The translations under genes and the position numbers were made by a program. From an uncultured Treponema sp. (lineage in GTDB: Bacteria; Spirochaetota; Spirochaetia; Treponematales; Treponemataceae): DNA of 5,579 nucleotides. How positions within the stretch are numbered: the first letter of the stretch is position 1; each line of letters starts with the position of its first letter. Location: contig CAJOPO010000184.1 in the NCBI GenBank assembly GCA_905236315.1, forward strand, positions 1 to 5,579. The letters run 5' to 3'. The notes under the pieces were generated by a model. That model saw nothing but the letters and a program-made list of their open reading frames with translations. It had not been told where the DNA came from and searched no databases. Of this stretch, positions 1 through 5,546 are shown one piece after another.

Positions 1-1
1 A

Positions 2-41
2 CGAGTTTTAATTTCTGATAATAGCAGAAATTAAAACATCG
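2..41. repeat. Hairpin A: intergenic inverted repeat with ATAATAG loop
   Basis: A perfect 13-bp inverted repeat: arm GTTTTAATTTCTG at 5-17 pairs with CAGAAATTAAAAC at 25-37 around the 7-nt loop ATAATAG (18-24). If A38 is bulged, the stem extends outward by three pairs (2-4 with 39-41). No T-tract follows on either strand, so it is not a canonical intrinsic terminator, although it could lie in the 3' end of an upstream transcript. The flank (CGAGTT), the spacing and the ATAATAGC apex recur in the hairpin at 5547-5579, which suggests a repeat family rather than a one-off structure. Function unknown. Confidence 0.75.
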
Positions 42-55
42 CATTTGCAAAAGTT

Positions 56-83
56 ACCTCGAAAAATTGCAATTTTTCGAGGT
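56..83. repeat. Hairpin B: perfect 28-bp palindrome, CCTCGAAAAA family
   Basis: Positions 56-83 are a perfect palindrome. The left half starts ACCTCGAAAAA (56-66) and the right half ends TTTTTCGAGGT (73-83), with the self-complementary centre TTGCAA (67-72). The right arm continues as TTCC to position 86. The 14-mer TTTTTCGAGGTTCC (73-86) and the 11-mer ACCTCGAAAAA are repeated exactly in the hairpin after the operon (5531-5544 and 5505-5515), so this is a dispersed inverted-repeat element. No external T-tract is present. The role is unknown; transcript end processing or stability, a protein-binding palindrome, or a non-autonomous repeat are all possible. Confidence 0.75.
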
Positions 84-105
84 TCCCTATAGTCTTTCTA
101 ACCTT

Positions 106-144
106 AAGGTACAATCTTTGCACTACTAAGGTTGTACCTTTTTT
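106..144 (+). terminator. Intrinsic (rho-independent) terminator of an upstream transcript
   Basis: AAGGTACAATCTT (106-118) pairs with AAGGTTGTACCTT (128-140) to give a 13-bp stem with one G-U pair and a 9-nt loop (119-127). It is followed immediately by a T-run (139-144) and further T-rich sequence to 149. Only the plus-strand orientation has the T-tract, so it should stop transcription coming from left of the window before the gatC promoter region. The stem is moderate in GC, in keeping with this AT-rich genome. The gene it serves is not in the window. Confidence 0.75.
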
Positions 145-169
145 ATTTTATAATGTTCCACAAGCACGC

Positions 170-181
170 TACACTAGTGTA
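170..181. promoter_or_regulatory. Small palindrome in the operon leader, possible operator
   Basis: TACACTAGTGTA is a perfect 12-bp palindrome lying 16 bases downstream of the exact TATAAT hexamer at 149-154. Short palindromes in this position are often repressor or activator half-site pairs. A 12-bp palindrome can also occur by chance, and no regulator gene is present nearby to support the reading. Confidence 0.25.
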
Positions 182-192
182 TTTCGAGAGTT

Positions 193-211
193 AAAATATA
201 GCATATATTTT
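193..211. promoter_or_regulatory. AT-rich inverted repeat AAAATATA-gca-TATATTTT, possible operator
   Basis: AAAATATA (193-200) is an exact inverted repeat of TATATTTT (204-211) with a 3-base centre, GCA. It overlaps the -10-like TATATT at 204-209. The geometry (8-bp half sites, 3-bp centre) resembles an operator for a dimeric regulator. In such AT-rich DNA, however, chance palindromes are common, so this is recorded only as a candidate. Confidence 0.25.
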
Positions 212-269
212 GTAACATCTCTCTTACTCCTACTTCCATAAAATATAAAAATTTGCTATAGTCAAAACT

Positions 270-578
270 ATGAGCGAAAAAACCGTAAACGAAGATACCC
301 TAGAAAAATTATTGTATCTTTCTCGTCTGTCTCCAGAAAGCACAGACATGGCTACATTAAAAAAACAAGTTGACGAAATAGTTGGCTATTTTGATATACT
401 TTCTAAATATGACGATAGCGAAAATCCCTATGATGCCTACCCAACAACTCAAGCAGAAAAACTTAGAGAAGATGAAATTGTTCCTGGTTTGGAAATGCAC
501 GATGTAAAAAAAGTAAATGCAAACAACTTCTTAGATGGCTATTTCCAAGTACCAAAGGTTTTAGGGGAGGGAGCATAA
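270..578 (+). CDS. gatC: Asp-tRNA(Asn)/Glu-tRNA(Gln) amidotransferase subunit C (GatC)
   Basis: GatC is the small cytosolic subunit that wraps around GatA and GatB and stabilises the GatCAB complex, which amidates mischarged Glu-tRNA(Gln) and/or Asp-tRNA(Asn). The 102-residue length fits the family (about 95-100). Visible family features are an N-terminal amphipathic helix (residues 8-22, LEKLLYLSRLSPE), a second helix around 28-48, the conserved LRED (65-68) and the C-terminal DGYFQVPKVL (89-98). The ATG at 270 is chosen because the next in-frame ATG (codon 27) would remove the first helix. No Shine-Dalgarno sequence is visible upstream of the ATG, so initiation is either SD-independent or leaderless. 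The stop codon overlaps the gatA start (TAATG). First gene of the operon; identity is confident from the C-terminal motif and the adjacent gatA. Confidence 0.95.
   Translation: MSEKTVNEDTLEKLLYLSRLSPESTDMATLKKQVDEIVGYFDILSKYDDSENPYDAYPTTQAEKLREDEIVPGLEMHDVKKVNANNFLDGYFQVPKVLGEGA
563..570 (+). promoter_or_regulatory. Strong ribosome binding site for gatA
   Basis: AGGGGAGG lies 7 bases before the gatA ATG at 578, inside the last codons of gatC. It is the best Shine-Dalgarno match among the four genes. It fixes the ATG at 578 as the start in preference to the later ATGs at codons 4 and 5. Confidence 0.8.
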
Positions 579-2083
579 TGCAAAGCATGATGCACTCTAT
601 TAACGAAGCTCTTGCAGCTCTAAAAGAAGGTAAAATTACAAGTGTTCAGCTTGTAAAAAAATCCATAGATACATTTGAAGCAGACAAAAAATCATCATTA
701 CCATTAAATGCTTTTATAGAAATGTATGATGATGCCCTTAGTCTTGCAGAACAGGCAGATAAAGAAATACAAAGTGCCATTGCTGATGGTTCTATAGAAG
801 CCTTATTTGAAAAAAAGCCACTTTTAGGACTTCCCTTTGCAAATAAAGACAATATTTCTGTTAGAGGAAAGCGTTTAACTTGTTCTTCTAAGATATTGCA
901 AGGCTATGTAGCTCCTTATAATGCCACAGTTATAAATAGACTAACACAAGCAGGAGCCATTCCTCTTGGCAGATGTAATCAAGATGAATTTGCTATGGGG
1001 TCTTCTACAGAATACTCAATTTATGGCCCCACTCGTAATCCTATAAACCGAGAATATGTTTCTGGAGGTTCTTCTGGTGGTTCCACCGCTGCTGTTGCCG
1101 CAAATCAAGCACTCTTTGGCTTGGGTACAGAAACAGGTGGTTCAGTACGCTTACCTGCAAGCTATTGTGGGGTTTATGGTTTAAAGCCCACTTACGGAGT
1201 TTTAAGTCGCTGGGGTGTTGTAGCCTATGGTTCTTCATTAGACCAAGTGGGCATTATAGGGCATACACCAGAGGATATAGCATTACCACTCTCTGTTATG
1301 TGTGGTGTGGATATGTATGATGACACCTCTGCAGATTTACCTAATGGTAAGGAACTAAAACATCTTACAGCCTTTAATGACTTTGCAAATCTAAAGGTTG
1401 CAGTACCTAAGCAATTCTTAGAAACAAAGGGCATGGATAGCGATGTACTAAAAGTATTTGAAGACACACGCGCTTGGTTTGAATCAAAAGGTGCTTCTAT
1501 ACAAACTGTAGATATGCCCATACTAGACGCTGCTATTGCTTCATATTATGTTATCGCGCTTTCTGAAGCCGCTTCTAACCTAAGTCGCTTTGACGGAATA
1601 CGCTATGGAGCACGTGTAGATAACGGAAATGGTTATGACGAACTATATGTAGATACTCGTTCAGAAGGTTTTGGTCCAGAGGTAAAAAGACGCATTATAA
1701 TAGGAAATTACGTTCTTTCTGAACAATTTTCTGGAGATACCTATAAAAAAGGTATGAGTGTGCGTGCTCGTATTCAAAGAGAAATGGCTTCTTTATTTGA
1801 AAAGTTTGACCTTGTTCTCTGCCCCACCTGCCCCACTCCAGCATTTAAGCTAGGGCAAAAAGTAGATGACCCACTTGCAATGTATTTAAGCGACTTGTTT
1901 ACAACCTTTGTAAATCTTGCTCGTATACCTTCTCTTTCTGTTCCCGCAGGAAGAACTTCTGTAGACAATATGCCTGTTGGTATTCAGTTTGCAGGTCCTA
2001 TGTTTAGTGAAGCAAAAATACTTAGCATTGCACAAAGTTGGGAGGTAGAACACAAGGGCTGTGGTTGTCCTGTAAAAGAGTAA
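578..2083 (+). CDS. gatA: Asp-tRNA(Asn)/Glu-tRNA(Gln) amidotransferase subunit A (GatA)
   Basis: GatA is the glutaminase subunit of GatCAB. It hydrolyses glutamine and supplies ammonia to GatB for transamidation of misacylated tRNA. It belongs to the amidase-signature family with a Ser-cis-Ser-Lys triad, here Lys90 (LPFANKDNI), Ser165 (GGSSGG, 163-168) and nucleophile Ser189 (TETGGSV). The spacings of 75 and 24 residues match those I know for Staphylococcus aureus GatA (Lys79, Ser154, Ser178). Other GatA hallmarks are DEFAMGSSTEYS (136-147), GLKPTYGVLSRWG (201-213), GPEVKRRI (366-373) and DDPLAMYLSD (430-439), which separate it from general amidases. The 501 residues are slightly longer than usual (about 485). 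Oddities are Cys-Pro-Thr-Cys at 415-418 where PTAP-like sequence is common, and a Cys-Gly-Cys tail at 495-497. It overlaps gatC by one base and the downstream helicase by one base (TAATG at both). Confidence 0.96.
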   Translation: MQSMMHSINEALAALKEGKITSVQLVKKSIDTFEADKKSSLPLNAFIEMYDDALSLAEQADKEIQSAIADGSIEALFEKKPLLGLPFANKDNISVRGKRLTCSSKILQGYVAPYNATVINRLTQAGAIPLGRCNQDEFAMGSSTEYSIYGPTRNPINREYVSGGSSGGSTAAVAANQALFGLGTETGGSVRLPASYCGVYGLKPTYGVLSRWGVVAYGSSLDQVGIIGHTPEDIALPLSVMCGVDMYDDTSADLPNGKELKHLTAFNDFANLKVAVPKQFLETKGMDSDVLKVFEDTRAWFESKGASIQTVDMPILDAAIASYYVIALSEAASNLSRFDGIRYGARVDNGNGYDELYVDTRSEGFGPEVKRRIIIGNYVLSEQFSGDTYKKGMSVRARIQREMASLFEKFDLVLCPTCPTPAFKLGQKVDDPLAMYLSDLFTTFVNLARIPSLSVPAGRTSVDNMPVGIQFAGPMFSEAKILSIAQSWEVEHKGCGCPVKE

Positions 2084-4746
2084 TGGCTCAAACTAAAAAA
2101 AATAAAGAACTAGACAAATTAGACAATATACCTAAGGCTTTCCGCTTTACTCAAAATGGTTTTGCAGTAGATGATAATAATTACGAAGGAAAGTTTTTAT
2201 ACTCTCCAGTTTCCGCCTTATATGAATTAGGCTTTAAGACTAAGCCTAAGGGTCTAGACGGAACTGGTATTTTTTTGCATTTAGTAGCAGAAAGTTTCTT
2301 ATCTAAAATACCAGTTTTTGACGGCATAGAATTATTACGAGATAAAGCGGTAATACCGTTAGACTATGACAATATAGTATATTTACTAGAAAGAGTGCCT
2401 TTTGCCCCTGGTGCAGAATATGTAAATGACGCTTGGCTAAATTCCTTATGGACTAAGCTAAATGAGCATTTTGCTTTAGAAATAAAAGAATATCCAGGAA
2501 CTGTTTCTTTATATCTTGCAGAAAAAAGTCAGCATCTAAAGGTTGCAGAAAAAATATTCTTTCACCTAGTAGAAAATCCCTTAGACACAGAATGTCCTTT
2601 CTCCTTTATGGCAACATATTCAACTAAGGACGAAGACGGTAAAGTGTCCCATGTACCTTTGCGATACGCTCTTGTAGAGTTCAAAGACGACCGCAAAAAA
2701 ATGCTAGAACTTCTAAGCTGCTTAAATAAAGTAGCAGAAGTATCTCCTCTCATAGAAGGATTCATAAAAAACGGAGAACTATTCCATCCGCTACGTATAA
2801 ACACCCAAGAAGCATATTCTCTACTAAAAATAATTCCTGATATAGAAAAAATTGGCATCGTATTTAGAATACCTGATTGGTGGAAAAAGAAAAAACACAG
2901 TGTTTCACTTAGTATAAGATTAGGCGAAAAAGAAGAATCTTTACTAGGGCTTGAAAGCATAATTTCTATGGACTCCTACCTTTCTGTAGACGGAATGGAA
3001 CTTTCAGAAGCAGAAATAGAGGCATTGCAAAATAAAACGGACGGTCTAGCCCTTATAAAAGGTAAGTGGGTAGAAGTAGACCATGAAAGACTAAATGCCT
3101 TACTAAGCCAAGTGGAACACTATAAAGGAAAGCTATCTTTACTAGAAGCCCTACGCATGAACCTACAGACAGAGCCTCTAAAAGATGATGATAGTAATGA
3201 AGATTCTGAAGAAAACGATGAAGTCATTATAACAAATGGGGCTTGGCTTTCTGAGCTATTCAAAAATATTCGCTCAAGTCATACAGAAACAGAAAATAGC
3301 CCACCCCCTCCAGAGAGTTTTAAGGCTGTACTACGCCCATATCAGCAAGCGGGCTTTACATGGCTTGAACGTATGTATAATTATGGGCTGGGGGCTTGTC
3401 TTGCAGATGATATGGGACTAGGAAAAACGGTTCAAGTTCTAGCTTTTTTAGATGCCCTAAGGATGCACTTTGCAAAACAGAATGTCAAAAATCCTCATAT
3501 TCTTCTTGTGGTTCCAGCCTCTTTACTAGGAAACTGGCAAAAAGAATGTGCTAAGTTTGCCCCAGCAATAGATGTAAGACTTTTGCATAGTTCTAGCAAA
3601 TCAAAAGAAAATCAAGAACTCGCCTTCTTAAATATTACCACTTATAGTATGGCTTCTCGCTTAGAAGTTCTTACCCAAACAGAATGGGATATGGTTATAT
3701 TAGACGAAGCGCAAGCCATAAAGAATCCATTATCTAAGCAAACAAAGAGCATAAAAGCACTAAACTGTCATTATAGAGTAGCAATGACGGGTACTCCTGT
3801 AGAGAATGATTTAACTAATCTATGGTCACTTTTTGACTTTTTGGATAAAGGACTATTAGGAACCTCTACAGAATTTAAGGATTTCTGCAAAACACTTACC
3901 AATAATCCAGAAGGCTACACTAAATTAAAAAATATGATTATGCCCTTTATGCTACGTCGCTTAAAGACAGACAAATCTATTATTAGCGACCTTCCTGAAA
4001 AGATAGAAATGATAGATTATGTGTCCCTTTCTAAAAAGCAACGTGTTTTATATAAAAAATATGTTGATGATATAGAAGAAATGTTAAATAATTTAAATGA
4101 TGAAGATTCAAATATAAAGAGAAGTGGCATTATACTCTCTTCATTAATAAAGCTAAAGCAGATATGCAATCACCCAGACCAATTTACAGGGAGTGAAGGT
4201 TATGCAGAGGGAGATAGTGGAAAGTTTGAAATACTACGAGAGCTATGTTCCACAATATACGAAAAACGAGAGCGAGTGTTAATCTTTACTCAATTTAAGG
4301 AAGTGTGTGAGCCACTAAATGCCTTTCTTTCAAAAATCTTTGGCATACAAGGCTTTGTTTTACATGGGGGAACTAGCGTAAAGACTCGTAATAAAATGGT
4401 AGAAGAGTTCCAAAGTGATAAATATATTCCCTATATGATAATCTCTGTAAAGGCTGGAGGAACAGGTCTAACGCTTACTAATGCAAATCATGTTATACAT
4501 TTTGACCGTTGGTGGAATCCTGCTGTAGAAAATCAAGCTACAGACCGTGCATTCCGCATCGGGCAGAAAAAAAATGTTATAGTTCATAAACTGGTATGCA
4601 AGGGAACTATAGAAGAAAAAATAAATGAACTTATAGAACGCAAAAAGACCCTTTCCCAAAATGTAATTGGTACAGATTCAGGAGAATCTTGGATAACTGA
4701 AATGAGTAATGAAGAATTGCGCAAATTATTTACCCTAGAGGCATAA
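2083..4746 (+). CDS. HelZ/YwqA-type SNF2-family ATPase (DEAD/DEAH superfamily helicase)
   Basis: An 887-residue SWI2/SNF2 superfamily 2 ATPase, expected to translocate on DNA or remodel nucleoprotein; its exact cellular role is unknown. The N-terminal part includes a DUF3670-type region, roughly residues 230-365, recognised by GIVFRIPDWWKKKK (258-271) and GKWVEVD (327-333). An acidic linker (368-380) and a Pro run (407-410) follow. The ATPase core begins with LRPYQQAGFTWL (417-428). Motifs: I DDMGLGKT with Lys448; Ia VVPASLLGNW (476-485); II DEAQ (541-544); III TGTP (569-572); IV-like LIFTQF (733-738); V AGGTGLTL (791-798); VI QATDRAFRIGQ (818-828), including Arg822 and Arg825. All key residues are intact, so it should be active. 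The ATG at 2083 overlaps the gatA stop and is preferred to an upstream TTG at 2038 inside gatA. No good Shine-Dalgarno sequence is present at proper spacing, suggesting translation by coupling to gatA. The relatives I recall are B. subtilis YwqA and M. tuberculosis HelZ. Confidence 0.93.
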   Translation: MAQTKKNKELDKLDNIPKAFRFTQNGFAVDDNNYEGKFLYSPVSALYELGFKTKPKGLDGTGIFLHLVAESFLSKIPVFDGIELLRDKAVIPLDYDNIVYLLERVPFAPGAEYVNDAWLNSLWTKLNEHFALEIKEYPGTVSLYLAEKSQHLKVAEKIFFHLVENPLDTECPFSFMATYSTKDEDGKVSHVPLRYALVEFKDDRKKMLELLSCLNKVAEVSPLIEGFIKNGELFHPLRINTQEAYSLLKIIPDIEKIGIVFRIPDWWKKKKHSVSLSIRLGEKEESLLGLESIISMDSYLSVDGMELSEAEIEALQNKTDGLALIKGKWVEVDHERLNALLSQVEHYKGKLSLLEALRMNLQTEPLKDDDSNEDSEENDEVIITNGAWLSELFKNIRSSHTETENSPPPPESFKAVLRPYQQAGFTWLERMYNYGLGACLADDMGLGKTVQVLAFLDALRMHFAKQNVKNPHILLVVPASLLGNWQKECAKFAPAIDVRLLHSSSKSKENQELAFLNITTYSMASRLEVLTQTEWDMVILDEAQAIKNPLSKQTKSIKALNCHYRVAMTGTPVENDLTNLWSLFDFLDKGLLGTSTEFKDFCKTLTNNPEGYTKLKNMIMPFMLRRLKTDKSIISDLPEKIEMIDYVSLSKKQRVLYKKYVDDIEEMLNNLNDEDSNIKRSGIILSSLIKLKQICNHPDQFTGSEGYAEGDSGKFEILRELCSTIYEKRERVLIFTQFKEVCEPLNAFLSKIFGIQGFVLHGGTSVKTRNKMVEEFQSDKYIPYMIISVKAGGTGLTLTNANHVIHFDRWWNPAVENQATDRAFRIGQKKNVIVHKLVCKGTIEEKINELIERKKTLSQNVIGTDSGESWITEMSNEELRKLFTLEA

Positions 4747-4747
4747 T

Positions 4748-5467
4748 ATGAGTTATGATTTTTATGACTACACATATACCTCAGTTGCAGACTTAAAAGA
4801 AAAGGCTGCTGACTACATAAAATACGAAGCTAAGCATGGCAATATACTTAATCCTGTAGTTCTTGAAGGAAGAAATATTGCAACTAGTTGGTGGGGAAAG
4901 GCTTGGTGCAATAATCTTGAACGATATGCAGATTATAAAAGCCGCCTGGAACGTGGGCGCAGATATGTAAGGGCAAACTGTGTTTTAGACCTCAATATAG
5001 ATTATGCAAACGTAGTTGCCCTAGTGCAAGGCAGTCAAAAAAATCCCTATAGAGTGCAAATAACTATAGACCCTCTTCCAGAGCTAAGATACCAAAAAAT
5101 TATATATAAATGTTCTTCCAAAATTGAAAATATCGAATCGCTTATAAATGGAAAGTTTCCTAACGAATTAAAAGAACTTTTTGCAGATAAGAAAGCAGGG
5201 CTTTTTCCGTCTATGAAAGAAATCCATTTTAAATGCACTTGTCCCGATTGGGCAGATATGTGTAAACACACTGCCGCAGTCCTATATGGAATAGGCAATA
5301 GGTTTGACACTTCTCCTCTATTATTCTTTAAGTTAAGAGGCATTAATATAGAAGAGATGGCAAGTGATTTAGTAGATAACAGGCTAGAGCAAATGCTTAA
5401 CAATGCAGACAAGGCTAGTAGCAGAATACTTGATGATTCATTGGTAAATAAAATATTTGGAATATAA
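4748..5467 (+). CDS. SWIM zinc-finger protein, partner of the SNF2 ATPase
   Basis: A 239-residue soluble protein with a SWIM zinc-binding motif CxCx6CxH: Cys163, Cys165, Cys172 and His174 (CTCPDWADMCKH). SWIM domains are thought to bind DNA or proteins. Family-typical flanking motifs are TSWWGKAW (46-53), LERGRRYVRANCVLDL (67-82), VALVQGSQKNPYRV (90-103) and LLFFKLRG (191-198). These match the bacterial stand-alone SWIM family often encoded beside SNF2 helicases, as in B. subtilis ywqA-ywqB. It starts one base after the helicase stop, with AGAGG at 4737-4741 six bases before the ATG, so co-expression with the helicase is very likely. A physical complex of the two is inference. No signal peptide or membrane segment is seen. 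The biological role is unknown; a part in DNA repair or chromatin-like remodelling has been suggested only from association with SNF2 enzymes. Confidence 0.92.
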   Translation: MSYDFYDYTYTSVADLKEKAADYIKYEAKHGNILNPVVLEGRNIATSWWGKAWCNNLERYADYKSRLERGRRYVRANCVLDLNIDYANVVALVQGSQKNPYRVQITIDPLPELRYQKIIYKCSSKIENIESLINGKFPNELKELFADKKAGLFPSMKEIHFKCTCPDWADMCKHTAAVLYGIGNRFDTSPLLFFKLRGINIEEMASDLVDNRLEQMLNNADKASSRILDDSLVNKIFGI

Positions 5468-5500
5468 ACCTTATCTAGTAATGCGATAAAAAATATTTTA

Positions 5501-5545
5501 GGGAACCTCGAAAAACTCCCTTTCAGAAAGTTTTTCGAGGTTCCT
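5501..5545. repeat. Hairpin D: post-operon inverted repeat, CCTCGAAAAA family
   Basis: GGAACCTCGAAAAACT (5502-5517) pairs perfectly with AGTTTTTCGAGGTTCC (5529-5544), a 16-bp stem extendable by a G-U pair (5501-5545), with an 11-nt loop. It begins 34 bases after the SWIM stop codon, so it is the natural candidate for the operon's 3' end structure. The T-run lies inside the 3' arm rather than after it, so it is not a textbook intrinsic terminator. It shares exact 11-nt and 14-nt arms with the palindrome at 56-86. Between the SWIM stop and this hairpin (5468-5500) only AT-rich sequence and a weak TTATC/GATAA inverted repeat are visible. Confidence 0.75.
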
Positions 5546-5546
5546 G

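Larger units (their letters stand above)
141..269 (+). promoter_or_regulatory. Probable promoter/leader region of the gatCA-helicase-SWIM operon
   Basis: This AT-rich stretch lies between the terminator and gatC and must hold the operon promoter if the terminator works. Several -10-like hexamers are visible: TATAAT at 149-154 (exact consensus, but no good -35 at normal spacing), TATATT at 204-209 (with TTTCGA at 182-187, 16-bp spacer, weak -35) and TATAGT at 257-262. The last would place the start site almost on the gatC ATG, giving a leaderless mRNA. No -35 is convincing, so the exact promoter is unresolved. No Shine-Dalgarno-like purine run precedes gatC. No riboswitch or T-box signature was recognised. 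Confidence 0.45.

Noticed and set aside
1..83. Integron attC sites or a CRISPR array as an explanation for the hairpins
   Set aside because: The arms lack the GTTRRRY/RYYYAAC attC core pattern, the operon is not a short cassette gene, and there are no regularly spaced identical direct repeats with unique spacers.
153..194. 13-codon reading frame ATG...TAA in the leader, a possible leader peptide
   Set aside because: No Shine-Dalgarno sequence, no run of regulatory codons, and no paired terminator/antiterminator between it and gatC. Its ATG overlaps a -10-like hexamer.
2038..2082. Upstream TTG start extending the SNF2 protein by 15 residues
   Set aside because: It lies inside the end of gatA, has no SD at the right distance, and the added residues (Gly, Arg, Trp and Cys rich) look like a frame-shifted reading of gatA. 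The overlapping ATG at 2083 matches the TAATG pattern seen at the gatC-gatA junction.
646..5412. Short open frames (61-132 codons) inside the four genes, most of them on the minus strand
   Set aside because: All lie within strongly recognised genes, have no recognisable domains or ribosome sites, and have biased composition expected of antisense or off-frame readings.
2083..5467. SNF2-SWIM pair as a DISARM-like or other known phage-defence system
   Set aside because: No methyltransferase, DUF1998, PLD nuclease or other defence partner is present. The domain set fits the HelZ/YwqA plus SWIM pair, whose role is not established as defence, and the neighbours are housekeeping genes.
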